Shown: positions 53,568-62,191, counted from the stretch's first letter. The stretch is DNA of 64,000 bases from Streptomyces tirandamycinicus (GCF_003097515.1 NZ_CP029188.1:372001-436000); one strand, 5' to 3'. Numbers and translations are program-made. Notes: generated by a model from the letters alone, not told the origin.

Positions 53568-53654
53568 TCAGAAGGCGCACATTCGACACATACAACGAGC
53601 ACCGGGCGTCGTGATCGCCTCGGTCGCAAGGGTGCGGCTGCTCGTCGTGGTCAT
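53568..53654 (-). CDS. putative Cys/Met-rich leader peptide of metNIQ
   Basis: ATG 53654 opens a 28-residue frame (MTTTSSRTLATEAITTPG...) ending in RCMCRMCAF followed by TGA at 53568-53570. Three cysteines and two methionines lie within the last eight residues. It sits on the operon strand, about 200 bp upstream of metN, with small stem-loops such as CTCGC...GCGAG between. This is the layout expected of a translation-dependent attenuator sensing sulfur amino acids. No Shine-Dalgarno is obvious, so it may be leaderless. Confidence 0.55.
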   Translation of the reverse strand: MTTTSSRTLATEAITTPGARCMCRMCAF

Positions 53655-54039
53655 GCGGGCAAGTAAAACAGACGGTCGGACGAGCGGATCACGGGTGTCC
53701 GAATAGCGGAACACGGGCATCCGCCATCCGGATCGTCGGTGACGGCCGCCATCGGTGCCCGATGGTGCCGTGCGCTGCGCGAACACGGCGGAGAGGGGGC
53801 CGCGGCGATGCCGGAGGTGGGTGCGGAGGCGAGGCGGGTTGTGGCCGGCGCCACGGTCGGGGTCCTTGGCCGCACGCCGGCGACCGGACCCGCGGGGCGC
53901 GCCCTCGAAGGCCGCGCGGCGGACCGGGACGACGCCGGGCGCCGGGTCCGGGCGGCGGGTCCGGGCGGCGGACCGCTCCCGGTCAGGCCCGCCAGGGCCG
54001 CGCGCAAGGTGCCTTTTGGCCCGTAATACGCTCTCACCC
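53655..54039. other. gene-free spacer upstream of metNIQ leader
   Basis: This holds the divergent promoters. TAATAC at 54024-54029 is a good -10 element only 10 bp before ATG 54040, implying a leaderless transcript for the plus-strand gene. GTCTGTTTTACTTG (53670-53683, minus strand) is AT-rich for this genome and may belong to the metN promoter. No gene is supported. Confidence 0.5.
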
Positions 54040-54399
54040 ATGCTTGACGCCCTGACGGTCGCGGTGTCCGCGGCCGCTCTCGCCCTCGCCGCCTGGTGCG
54101 GTTTCGCAGCGTTCCGGGGCCAGCCCACCAAGGACTGGCACTTCGCCGGCATGGCCGTGGTCACGCTGCTGGCGCTGGTCCAGCTGGTGGTCGGTGTGGT
54201 GCAGCTGGCGAGGGGCGAGCAGGCCGGCGAGGGAGCGACGATCTTCGTCGCCTATCTGGCCGGCGCTTTCGCCGCGGTTCCCGCCGCCGGGTTCCTGTCG
54301 CTGGCCGAGCGGACCCGCTGGGGTTCCGCGACGGTCGCGGCCGGAGCGGTGGTGCTCGCGGTGCTGGAGGTCCGGCTGCATGACATCTGGGGAGGCTGA
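54040..54399 (+). CDS. four-helix membrane protein
   Basis: The 119-residue protein starts at ATG 54040 (MLDALTVAVSAAALALAAW). Four hydrophobic helices are visible, the last VAAGAVVLAVLEVRLHDIWGG. TAATAC upstream suggests a leaderless mRNA. The next gene starts two bases after its stop, so they form an operon. Function unknown. Confidence 0.8.
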   Translation: MLDALTVAVSAAALALAAWCGFAAFRGQPTKDWHFAGMAVVTLLALVQLVVGVVQLARGEQAGEGATIFVAYLAGAFAAVPAAGFLSLAERTRWGSATVAAGAVVLAVLEVRLHDIWGG

Positions 54400-54400
54400 G

Positions 54401-54889
54401 GTGGCCGGAGAGACCGGAGGGACCGGCAAGACCGGCAAGACCGGAGGGGCCGCGGTGAACGGGGCGACCGGAGAGACCGGGGGCGCCGTCCGGGAGGCGC
54501 CGGCGGCCCGGCTGGTCGGGGGCCCGGGGCTGCTGCTGGTGTGGCTGTACGGCGTGATGTCGGTGGGCGCGGTCTCGCGTTCGGTGTACCAGATCGCCAC
54601 CGAGTACGACCGCGCCCCGCTCGCGTACACGCTTTCCGCCATCGCCGCGGTCGTGTACGCCTTCATCACGTACACCCTGTTCCGCGGCGGCGAGACGGCC
54701 CGCAAGGCGGCCCTGGTGTGCTGCGCCGCCGAGCTGGTGGGCGTCCTGACCGTGGGCACGTGGACGCTGGTGGATCCGTCCGCCTTCCCGGATGCCACGG
54801 TCTGGTCGGACTACGGCATGGGGTACCTCTTCATTCCGGTGCTGCTGCCGGTGACCGGAATGCTCTGGCTGCGCAGGGCCCGGCGCTGA
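54401..54889 (+). CDS. membrane protein with Gly-X-Thr N-terminal repeats
   Basis: The 162-residue protein starts at GTG 54401 after GGGGAGG. The N-terminal 30 residues are a collagen-like Gly-X-Thr/Ala repeat (GETGGTGKTGKTGG), encoded by near-identical 9-bp units. Then come four helices (LLLVWLYGVMSVGAV..., ALVCCAAELVGVLTVG, FIPVLLPVTGMLWL). It forms an operon with the preceding membrane protein. Family not recognised. Confidence 0.8.
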   Translation: MAGETGGTGKTGKTGGAAVNGATGETGGAVREAPAARLVGGPGLLLVWLYGVMSVGAVSRSVYQIATEYDRAPLAYTLSAIAAVVYAFITYTLFRGGETARKAALVCCAAELVGVLTVGTWTLVDPSAFPDATVWSDYGMGYLFIPVLLPVTGMLWLRRARR

Positions 54890-54922
54890 ACCGAACCCCC
54901 GCGACCGCGCGCGGGACGGGCC

Positions 54923-54990
54923 GGGCCGCTCGCGGACCCGGGCCGCTCGCGAACCCGGGCCGCTCGCGAACCCGGGCCGCTCGCGGAACC
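54923..54990. repeat. 17-bp tandem repeat, four copies
   Basis: Four exact-length units of GGGCCGCTCGCGAACCC (variants in copies 1 and 4) lie between convergent genes. There is no other feature in 54890-55116. Confidence 0.85.
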
Positions 54991-55116
54991 GGTCTGCCGG
55001 CCGCCGGCCCGGGGGCGACATGCCGGACGAGCCCGGCACGACACGGCGAACGGGCCCGCCCACGGGGCGGGCCACTCGCCGGCGGACCGGGCCTCGCGCC
55101 GCACGTGCGCGGGAGA

Positions 55117-55641
55117 CTACGCGCTGGTGACGAACGTCCCCTCGGCCCGGGCCGAGGGCACCGCCGCCGCGTCCTTCTCCAGCGTCACGAGCGTCAGCCT
55201 AGGGTTCATCACACGGGTGGCCACGGGCGCGTAGCCGTGGCTGCGGTAGAGGCGCAGATTCCGCTCACTGCGGTGGCCGCTGAGGAGCTGGAAGCGGTGG
55301 GCCGCGGACTCGCCCGCGAAGTACGCCTCGATGGCGTCGAGCAGGCGGCCGCCCAGTCCGTGGCGCTGCATCCGGGGGTGGACGATGAGCTTGCCGATCG
55401 TGGCGGTGCCCTCGCCGTCGGCCTCTCCCCGTACGGACGCGATCACCTCGTCGCCGAGGCGGGCCACCAGGGCGTGGCCCCGGTCGAGCTCGGCGCGGAG
55501 GTCGGCGAGCGTCTGGGTGAGCGGTTCCAGGCGGTAGTCGCCGTAGAGTTCGGCCTCGCTCTGGTAGCACAGGTACTGCAGCTTGAGGATCTGTTCGGCG
55601 TCCTCCGCCGTTGCCGCTGAGATGGTCACGCTCATGCCCAT
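55117..55641 (-). CDS. GNAT family N-acetyltransferase
   Basis: The 174-residue protein starts at ATG 55641 (MGMSVTISAATAEDAEQ) with GGGAGG nine bases upstream; the second Met is an alternative. VHPRMQRHGLGGRLLDAIE is the acetyl-CoA loop and NLRLYRSHGYAPV the C-terminal block. Substrate unknown. It ends in TAG. Confidence 0.88.
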   Translation of the reverse strand: MGMSVTISAATAEDAEQILKLQYLCYQSEAELYGDYRLEPLTQTLADLRAELDRGHALVARLGDEVIASVRGEADGEGTATIGKLIVHPRMQRHGLGGRLLDAIEAYFAGESAAHRFQLLSGHRSERNLRLYRSHGYAPVATRVMNPRLTLVTLEKDAAAVPSARAEGTFVTSA

Positions 55642-55677
55642 GTGTGCATGCCTCCCGCTCACCTGCCGCCCGGTTGC

Positions 55678-56394
55678 CTACCGCTCCTTTCCCCACGGGG
55701 CAGGAGCAGCAACCTCTGTCGCGAGCATTCTGCGCAAACATCCCAGGCAGCGGGAACGCATCGGCCCCAGACTTCCTTGTGAGATTCCCAACTGCCCTGC
55801 GATTTCGCGGTAGGTGGGGTCGTCCGGCGCCAGCATCGCGGTCAGCAGCCGGCGGCATCGACCCGGTGCGCGGGCGACCGCGGCCCTCAGGGCGCGGCGT
55901 CGTTCCGCGACGAGCGCCGCCCGCTCCGGGCAGGCGGCGGGTCCCGCGGCGGGCTCGGCCGGGTAGGGGTGTTCGCGCAGCGAGCGGGACCGGGCGCGGC
56001 GGGCCTCGTCCCGTACCGCCCCCGCCACCCAGCCTGCGGCGTCGGGCGGCGGGCCCTCGGCGTCGAGTCGTTCCAGCAGCCGCACCCAGACGGACTGTTC
56101 GAGGTCGCCCGAGTCCACGGCGTCGCCGTGCGCCTCGGCGCTCGCCTCCGCCGCGACGAGCGGCCCCAGATCGCGCACCAGCGCACCGGCGGTCCGTGGT
56201 GCCGCGTCGCCGGAAGGCGCGGTCCCGGGTGCCGCGTCGCCGGAGGCCGCCGCGGCGGTACGGGCGCCTCCCGCGCTCCGGCCTGCCGCCGGGCCCGGCT
56301 CGGAGCGGTTCCGGGCGACGGTCGAGGTCCGGAACGCCACGGCAGTCCGCCGGGTGGTGGCGGGTGGGGCCGAGTCCTCTTCGCACGGTGTCAT
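55678..56394 (-). CDS. sigma-70-like (ECF-type) RNA polymerase sigma factor
   Basis: The 238-residue protein has an Ala/Pro/Arg-rich N-terminus, a region-2-like segment (ESVW-type LEQSVWVRLLERLDAEG, VAGAVRDEARRARSR) and a region-4 HTH (DPTYREIAGQLGISQGSLGPMRSRCLGCLRRML). GPMRSRCLGCLRR is the characteristic end of a Streptomyces sigma-factor subgroup. ATG 56394 has no clear ribosome site, so the start may be downstream. It lies 36 bp upstream of the GNAT gene and is likely co-transcribed with it. Regulon unknown. Confidence 0.82.
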   Translation of the reverse strand: MTPCEEDSAPPATTRRTAVAFRTSTVARNRSEPGPAAGRSAGGARTAAAASGDAAPGTAPSGDAAPRTAGALVRDLGPLVAAEASAEAHGDAVDSGDLEQSVWVRLLERLDAEGPPPDAAGWVAGAVRDEARRARSRSLREHPYPAEPAAGPAACPERAALVAERRRALRAAVARAPGRCRRLLTAMLAPDDPTYREIAGQLGISQGSLGPMRSRCLGCLRRMLATEVAAPAPWGKER

Positions 56395-56536
56395 GCCGTG
56401 CGTGACGCCCCACCGGGAGCTGCGGTTGCCGCCTGGCCCCGCTCTCACCCGGCCGTATGACGGCCGTACGGCCGCTGACACGGGCCGGCCGGGCGACGAC
56501 GGCGCGCCGCCCGGCCGGTGCGCGTACGACGGGCCG

Positions 56537-57715
56537 TCAGCCGTCGACGAAGTCCGCGCGGGCCAGCAGGCCCGTGTCCGGGTTGTCGGTGAAGATCCCG
56601 TCGATGCCCTGCTCGAAGTACACCCTGAACGCGCCGAAGGCGTCGCCGTACGCATGCGGGTCCGTACCGCGGCGGAAGTCGGCGGGCAGGAAGGAGTTCT
56701 CGTTCCGCATCGTGTACGGGTGCAGGATCAGCCCCTGGGCGTGGGCGTCCCGGACGAGCGTGGTGGGCGTGCCCAGCTTGCCGCTCGCGTCCCTCGGCAC
56801 GACGAGGTCCAGGGTGGGGCCGATGCCCTGGGCGAACGAGGCGATCCACTTCAGGCCCTGCGGCGTGACCAGGTCCGCGACCGTGCGCGGGTCACCGGCC
56901 TGGACGAAGTCCCAGGGGCGGGTGTTCGCGCCGGAGAGCAGCACGACGCGCGGCGAGTCCACCAGCTTCGCCAGCCGCTGGATGCTGCTCGGCTCGAACG
57001 ACTGGAGGAAGACCGGCGAGTGCCTGCGGTGCCGGCCGTGGCGGCGCAGCAGCTTCGCCAGGCGCTCCTCCAGGCCGAGTCCGATGCCGCGGAAGTAGGT
57101 GGGGTGCTTGGTCTCGACGTGCAGCCAGACCGGCCGGCCCCGGCGGCGGCCCTCCTCGTCGGCCCAGCGCAGCACCTCCTCGAAGGTGGGGATCGTCCAG
57201 CGGCCGTCGTAGAGGGTGTTCTGCGGGCGGCTCGCCGGTATCCGCTCCTTGGCCCGCAGCGTCTTCAGCTCGGCGAGGGTGAAGTCCTCGGTGAACCAGC
57301 CCGTGAAGTCGGTGCCGTCCACCGACTTGGTCGTCCGGCGGGAGGCGAACTCGGGGCGGGAGGCGACGTCGGTGGTGCCGGTGATGTCGTTCTCGTGGCG
57401 GCACACCAGATGCCCGTCCCTGGTGGGCACCAGGTCCTGCTCGATGACGTGTGCGCCCATGTCCAGGGCCAGCTGGTAGGCGCCGAGGGTGTGCTCGGGC
57501 CGGTAGCCGCTCGCTCCGCGGTGGGCGATGACGGTGGGCACCGGCAGTGAGCGGTAGCCGGCGCCGTGCCGCTCCCCGCCGCCCCCGAGGCCGCCGGCAG
57601 CCCGTTCCGCGGCGTGCGCCCCCGGCGCGGCCGCCATCCCGAGCGCCGCCGACCCCAGCACCGCCGCTCCCAGGACGGTCCGCCGCCCGGGGGTACCTTC
57701 CGCACCGTGTGTCAT
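56537..57715 (-). CDS. glpQ: Tat-exported glycerophosphodiester phosphodiesterase
   Basis: The 392-residue protein has a twin-arginine signal (GRRTVLGAAVLGSAALG, cleavage near AHAAE). The GDPD domain is marked by VIAHRGASGYRPEHT, VIEQDLVPTRDGHLVCRHE and HVETKHPTYF. It hydrolyses glycerophosphodiesters outside the cell to glycerol-3-phosphate, used under phosphate limitation. In S. coelicolor the homologous glpQ1 is PhoP-regulated (remembered); no PHO box was confirmed here. ATG 57715 is the start. Confidence 0.93.
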   Translation of the reverse strand: MTHGAEGTPGRRTVLGAAVLGSAALGMAAAPGAHAAERAAGGLGGGGERHGAGYRSLPVPTVIAHRGASGYRPEHTLGAYQLALDMGAHVIEQDLVPTRDGHLVCRHENDITGTTDVASRPEFASRRTTKSVDGTDFTGWFTEDFTLAELKTLRAKERIPASRPQNTLYDGRWTIPTFEEVLRWADEEGRRRGRPVWLHVETKHPTYFRGIGLGLEERLAKLLRRHGRHRRHSPVFLQSFEPSSIQRLAKLVDSPRVVLLSGANTRPWDFVQAGDPRTVADLVTPQGLKWIASFAQGIGPTLDLVVPRDASGKLGTPTTLVRDAHAQGLILHPYTMRNENSFLPADFRRGTDPHAYGDAFGAFRVYFEQGIDGIFTDNPDTGLLARADFVDG

Positions 57716-57959
57716 AGACGCTCCTCCGTCGATTGGTGGTGCCCCGCAGCCGGTTGCGCGGGGCCTCGCGGCGCACAGGCTAGGCATGAGGACGTTACGC
57801 GCGGGAGACCCGGGGCAAACGCGGACCAAACTCAGGTCAACACTGCGTATCCACTCGGTGAACCCGACGTGCGGTCGGGCGGCTCCCGCGAGTATCGTCC
57901 TCACCTGCAGAGACTTCGCCGGCCGTACCGCCGTCCCGCTTCTGACACCGGAGGACCCG

Positions 57960-58631
57960 TTGTCCCGCTTGTCGATCATCAAGGCAGTGCTCGGGCCGAT
58001 CCTGCGCCTGATGTTCCGCCCGCGTGTGGAAGGCGCGGAGAACATCCCCGGGGACGGCCCGGTCATCCTCGCCGGCAACCACCTCACCTTCATCGACTCG
58101 ATGGTGCTGCCGATCGTGTGCAACCGTCCGGTCTACTTCATCGGCAAGGACGAGTACGTCACCGGCAAGGGGCTCAAGGGCCGGCTGATGGCGTGGTTCT
58201 TCACCGGCGTCGGCATGATCCCCGTCGACCGGGACGGCGCCAACGGCGGGGTGGCGGCCCTGATGACGGGGCGCCGGGTGCTGGAGGAGCAGAAGGTCTT
58301 CGGCATCTACCCGGAGGGCACCCGCTCCCCCGACGGCCGCCTGTACCGCGGGCGTACGGGCATCGCCCGGCTCACCCTGATGACGGGTGCGCCCGTCGTC
58401 CCGTTCGCCATGATCGGCACCGACAAGCTCCAGCCGGGCGGCGCCGGCCTGCCGCGCCCCGGCCGGGTGACGGTCCGCTTCGGCACGCCGATGGAGTTCT
58501 CGCGGTACGAGGGCATGGACCGCGACCGCTATGTGCTGCGCGCCGTGACGGACTCGGTGATGACCGAGGTGATGCGGCTGTCCGGCCAGGAGTACGTGGA
58601 CATGTACGCAACGAAGGCGAAGGCCGCCTGA
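57960..58631 (+). CDS. 1-acyl-sn-glycerol-3-phosphate acyltransferase (PlsC family), second copy
   Basis: The 223-residue protein starts at TTG 57960 (LSRLSIIKAVLGPILRL) after GGAGGA. Motifs are NHLTFIDS (HX4D), IYPEGTRSPDGRLYRG and APVVPFAMIGTDKLQPGG. It shares its overall layout and C-terminal YVDxYATKxKAA with the copy at 23230, so they are paralogues. It acylates lysophosphatidic acid-type lipids. It is divergent from glpQ, and a strong hairpin follows. Confidence 0.92.
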   Translation: MSRLSIIKAVLGPILRLMFRPRVEGAENIPGDGPVILAGNHLTFIDSMVLPIVCNRPVYFIGKDEYVTGKGLKGRLMAWFFTGVGMIPVDRDGANGGVAALMTGRRVLEEQKVFGIYPEGTRSPDGRLYRGRTGIARLTLMTGAPVVPFAMIGTDKLQPGGAGLPRPGRVTVRFGTPMEFSRYEGMDRDRYVLRAVTDSVMTEVMRLSGQEYVDMYATKAKAA

Positions 58632-58645
58632 GCCTTCCCCTGACG

Positions 58646-58672
58646 CCCGGGGGCCGTACAACGGCCCCCGGG
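58646..58672. terminator. terminator hairpin between acyltransferase and MFS genes
   Basis: CCCGGGGGCCGT (58646-58657) and ACGGCCCCCGGG (58661-58672) form a perfect 12-bp stem with loop ACA, serving convergent genes. Confidence 0.85.
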
Positions 58673-58716
58673 TGTGGCGGAGGGTGCCGTCCGGAGAGCC
58701 GGCGCACCCGGGCGCG

Positions 58717-60264
58717 TCAGTGCTCGATGCCGTCCGCCAGCCTCTGACCGCGCAGGAGGAACCACGCGGCCGCGGCGGTGGCGAGCAGTACCGCCGCGCC
58801 CACGCCCGACGCGAGCCGCAGCCCCTCGACGAACGCCTCCTGCGCCGCCCCGACCAGTTCGGCCTGCTGCTGCGCCGGCAGCACGGCCGCGGCCTCCACC
58901 GCCCCGCCGAGCGACTCATGGGCGGCGGACGCCACCTCGGCGGGCACCCCGGCCGGTGTCGCGAAGTCCCGGTACACCCCGGTCACGATCGATCCGAGCA
59001 GGGCGATACCGAGCGCCGCACCGAGTTCGTAGGCGGTCTCGGACACGGCCGAGGCCGAGCCGGCCTCCTCCTTCGGCACGCTGGACAGGATGACGTCGGC
59101 CGTGACGGTGAACGAGAAGCCCGCGCCGACACCGACCACGAGCAGGGCCGCACCGAGCAGTGGGTAGCCCGTGGAGCTGCCGATGAAGGTCAGCACGGCG
59201 AGTGCGGCACCCATGGCGGCGAGCCCACCCGCCACGACGGACCGCACGGAGAACCGGCGGGCGAAGCGGCCGGCGACGAGTCCGGTCGCCACCGCGCCGA
59301 TCGCGGCGGGCAGTTCCGCGAGCCCGGCCTCGAACGGCGGCCGCCCCTGGACCAGCTGGAGGAACTGGGAGAGGAAGAAGACCAGTCCGGACAGGCCCAG
59401 GATGGTCAGCAGGTCGGCGAGGACCGCGCCGGAGAAGCCGCGGTTCCGGAACAGCCGCATGTCGAGCAACGGGGAGGGCAGGGTGAGCTGCCTCCGGGCG
59501 AATCCGTACAGCGCGGCGGCTCCGACCAGGGCGGCGGCGCCGGCCTCCCAGCTCACACCGTGGCTGGCCGCCTCCTTGATCGCGTACACCACACCGATCA
59601 TGCCGATCAGCGACAGGGCGACGCTGACCAGGTCCCAGGGGCCGGCGACCGGGTTCTTCGACTCGGGCAGCAGCTTGACGCCGACCACGACGAGGACGGC
59701 CATCACGGGCAGGTTGATGAGGAAGACGGAGCCCCACCAGAAGTGCTCCAGCAGGAAGCCTCCGACGACGGGTCCGACGGCGGCGCCGGCCGAGGCCATG
59801 GCTCCCCAGATCCCGATGGCGATGCTGCGTTCGCGCGGGTCGTGGAAGATGTTGCGGATCAGCGCCAGCGTGGAGGGCATCAGCGTGGCCCCGGCGACGC
59901 CGAGCAGGGCCCGGGCGAGAATCATCATCTCGGGTGTGGTGGCGTAGGCGTTGAGCACGGACACCGCGCCGAAGGCGACGGAGCCGGTCAGCAGCAGCTT
60001 CTTGCGGCCGATCCGGTCGCCGAGGCTGCCCATGGAGACCAGCAGACCCGCGATGACGAACGAGTAGACGTCACCGATCCACAGCAGCTGGGTGCCGGTG
60101 GGCCGGAGGTCCTCGCTGAGGAAGGGCGTCGCGAGGCCGAGCACGGTGGCGTCCACGGCCACCAGCAGCACGGCCAGGACGAGTACCGCCAGGGCCAGCC
60201 AGCGCCCGGGGCGGTACAGGGTCTCGTCCGCCCCGCTCGTGCGCTGGACGGTACCGCTGGTCAT
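58717..60264 (-). CDS. pqrB: MFS efflux transporter, DHA2 family (PqrB-like)
   Basis: The 515-residue, 14-helix transporter has motif A GSLGDRIGRKKLLL (about 78-91), motif C-like GPVVGGFLLEH and a first-helix Asp in VAVDATVLGLA. It fits the EmrB/QacA (DHA2) group. Its ATG overlaps the tetR stop (ATGA). The tetR-MFS pair next to argH matches, from memory, the S. coelicolor paraquat-resistance operon pqrAB (SCO1568-1567), so drug or redox-cycler efflux is likely. Confidence 0.9.
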   Translation of the reverse strand: MTSGTVQRTSGADETLYRPGRWLALAVLVLAVLLVAVDATVLGLATPFLSEDLRPTGTQLLWIGDVYSFVIAGLLVSMGSLGDRIGRKKLLLTGSVAFGAVSVLNAYATTPEMMILARALLGVAGATLMPSTLALIRNIFHDPRERSIAIGIWGAMASAGAAVGPVVGGFLLEHFWWGSVFLINLPVMAVLVVVGVKLLPESKNPVAGPWDLVSVALSLIGMIGVVYAIKEAASHGVSWEAGAAALVGAAALYGFARRQLTLPSPLLDMRLFRNRGFSGAVLADLLTILGLSGLVFFLSQFLQLVQGRPPFEAGLAELPAAIGAVATGLVAGRFARRFSVRSVVAGGLAAMGAALAVLTFIGSSTGYPLLGAALLVVGVGAGFSFTVTADVILSSVPKEEAGSASAVSETAYELGAALGIALLGSIVTGVYRDFATPAGVPAEVASAAHESLGGAVEAAAVLPAQQQAELVGAAQEAFVEGLRLASGVGAAVLLATAAAAWFLLRGQRLADGIEH

Positions 60265-60812
60265 TTCTCCACACTCCGTCGTGCTCCGCCGAGCAGCAGC
60301 TCGGTGATCATGTACTGGAATTCGTTCTTGGCGACCCGGCCGTCCATGACGGCCCAGGCGCAGGTGCCGATCAGGCCGTAGAGGGCCTCGGTGAGCCAGA
60401 TGGGCGAGAGGTCGATCCGGAACTCGCCCTGCTCCTGGCCGCGCCGGAACAGGGCGCTGACCCGGGCGTCGAGCCGGGCCCAGCCCTCGTCGACCTGGTC
60501 GCCCTCGAACAGCTGGTTCTCGGTGACCAGGAACGCGAGAAGCTCCGCCGCGGGCTCCATCTCGGCGATCAGCCGGCGCAGCGCGTCACCGGCCGGGCCG
60601 TCCTCGAGCGCGGCACGGCCGACGGCAGCCTCGAACTCCTCGATACCGAACGCCTCGAGCGCCTTCACGAGCGCGTCCCGCCCGGCGAAGTGCCGGTGCA
60701 GGGTGGCCCTGCCGATGCCCGCCGCGCGGGCGACCTCGTCCATCGTCGCGGTCGACTTGCGGGCGAGGAGGGCGGCGGCGGCGCGCAGCACCTGTTCACG
60801 ATCCATGGCCAT
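60261..60812 (-). CDS. pqrA: TetR family regulator (PqrA-like)
   Basis: The 183-residue protein starts at ATG 60812 (MAMDREQVLRAAAALLARK) or the ATG two codons on. The HTH reads ATMDEVARAAGIGRATLHRHFAGRDAL. The C-terminal half has EMEPAAELLAFLVTENQLF and LYGLIGTCAWAVMDGR. It is translationally coupled to the MFS gene, and an 8-bp inverted repeat lies 18 bp upstream of its start, so autoregulated repression of efflux is inferred, relieved by redox-active drugs. Confidence 0.9.
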   Translation of the reverse strand: MAMDREQVLRAAAALLARKSTATMDEVARAAGIGRATLHRHFAGRDALVKALEAFGIEEFEAAVGRAALEDGPAGDALRRLIAEMEPAAELLAFLVTENQLFEGDQVDEGWARLDARVSALFRRGQEQGEFRIDLSPIWLTEALYGLIGTCAWAVMDGRVAKNEFQYMITELLLGGARRSVEK

Positions 60813-60829
60813 GAGACAACCATACTCCG

Positions 60830-60851
60830 AATGAGACGTCAATGTCTCATT
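60830..60851. promoter_or_regulatory. TetR operator palindrome
   Basis: AATGAGAC (60830-60837) and GTCTCATT (60844-60851) flank a 6-bp spacer. The site abuts the stop of the SARP-CGNR gene and lies just upstream of tetR. A partial third copy (ATGAGAC) occurs at 60811-60817, at the tetR start. Confidence 0.75.
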
Positions 60852-62191
60852 CAATGCGCCGGTGTACCAGAGCCCCCGCATGTCCGCAGGCTGCACCACC
60901 GCCTGCGGCCGCTCTCGTCGGAGAACAGCCAGCCGCAGCCCTCTCCGGGGCAGGCCCGCACCAACAGGCGCCGGGGGTCCGCGAGAAGCCCGGCGGCGCT
61001 GCGGGCCACGGCGAACAGCGGCAGGCTCAGCCCCGCCGCGGGGCCGACCTGCCAGTGGCCGAGGCCGTCCGCACCGCGCACGAAGCGACTGTGTGCGGCG
61101 GCCTCGTCCACCACCGCGGCGACGTCCCTGAAGGCCGGCACGTCGTCGGGACGGGTGAGGCAGGTGTACAGGCGGGCCCGGAAGCCGCGCGCCCGGTCGA
61201 GCGCCCGGCCGGCCTCCGCGGGCCGTTCGGCGGCCTGCCGCAGCAGACCGCCGACGGTCCGTTCGTCCACGACACCGTGGTGCCCGCACCAGACGGCGAG
61301 GGTTCCGTACCGCGTGAGCCACTCCGATCCCGGGAGCCGCGGCCCGCCCCAGCCCGCGAAGGTGTTGCAGAACTCCAGCGCGGGATGGCCGCTGGTGGTC
61401 CAGGGCAGCCACTCGCCGCCGACGCGCACCGCGTGCAGCGGCGCCGACGGACCGTCGAGCCGGGGATCGCCGCGCAGGATCCGGTCGTGCAGGGTCGTGA
61501 GGACACCGCCGGGTTCGACGCCGAGGCCCCGCACCAGCGCCCGCCGGGTGGAGCGGTACAGCTCCAGCGCGTCCGTCTGCCGTCCGCCGCGGTGCAGCGC
61601 CGTCATCACCGCCGCGACCAGCCGCTCCCGGCCGGGGTGCTCCGACGCCGGCCCGGTCAGGTCCGAGACGACCCGTTCGTGCAGCCCGAGGAAGAGATGC
61701 TCCGCGGCCCGCTCCTCGAGCGCGGTCAGGCGCAGGTCGGCGAGATGTGCGCCGAGGCGGTCGCGCAGCGCGTCGTCGGCCGCGTCGAGGAGCAGGGGGC
61801 CGCGCCAGAGTGCGAGCGCCTCGTCGTAGAGCCGTATCCGGCGGGCGGATTCCGCCGCCCGGGCCGCGCGGCGGACGAGAGCGGTGAAGTCCCGGGCGTC
61901 GACGGTGTACGGGCCCGGTTTCACGCGGTAGCCGTCCCGCACGGTCTCCAGCGCGATCCCGTGCGGGGCGAGCGCGGCGCGCAGCCGGCCGATGTACGTG
62001 TGGACGGTTCCGCGCGCCGAGGCCGGCGGGGTGTCCCCCCACAGCACGCCGATCAGCCGGGACACGGTCGCCACCCGGTCGGCCTCGAGCAGCAGCACGG
62101 CGAGCAGGCACCGCTCCTGCCGGCGTCCGCCGAGTGGCAGGAGCCGTCCGTCGCGACGGGCTTCGAAGGGGCCGAGCAACCGGAACTCCAT
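60851..62191 (-). CDS. SARP/BTAD regulator fused to ABATE-CGNR zinc finger
   Basis: The 446-residue regulator has an N-terminal OmpR-type winged helix (MEFRLLGPFEARRDGRLLPLG, about 1-95) and a BTAD domain (97-240), as in SARP antibiotic activators. An ABATE-like domain follows (from PALEFCNTFAGW, about 280-400), then a zinc finger Cys414-X4-Cys419-X13-Cys433-X4-Cys438. The hallmark CGNR is replaced by CGGS and the protein stops eight residues later, lacking the basic tail. The stop lies in the pqrA operator region. DNA target and ligand are unknown. Confidence 0.85.
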   Translation of the reverse strand: MEFRLLGPFEARRDGRLLPLGGRRQERCLLAVLLLEADRVATVSRLIGVLWGDTPPASARGTVHTYIGRLRAALAPHGIALETVRDGYRVKPGPYTVDARDFTALVRRAARAAESARRIRLYDEALALWRGPLLLDAADDALRDRLGAHLADLRLTALEERAAEHLFLGLHERVVSDLTGPASEHPGRERLVAAVMTALHRGGRQTDALELYRSTRRALVRGLGVEPGGVLTTLHDRILRGDPRLDGPSAPLHAVRVGGEWLPWTTSGHPALEFCNTFAGWGGPRLPGSEWLTRYGTLAVWCGHHGVVDERTVGGLLRQAAERPAEAGRALDRARGFRARLYTCLTRPDDVPAFRDVAAVVDEAAAHSRFVRGADGLGHWQVGPAAGLSLPLFAVARSAAGLLADPRRLLVRACPGEGCGWLFSDESGRRRWCSLRTCGGSGTPAH

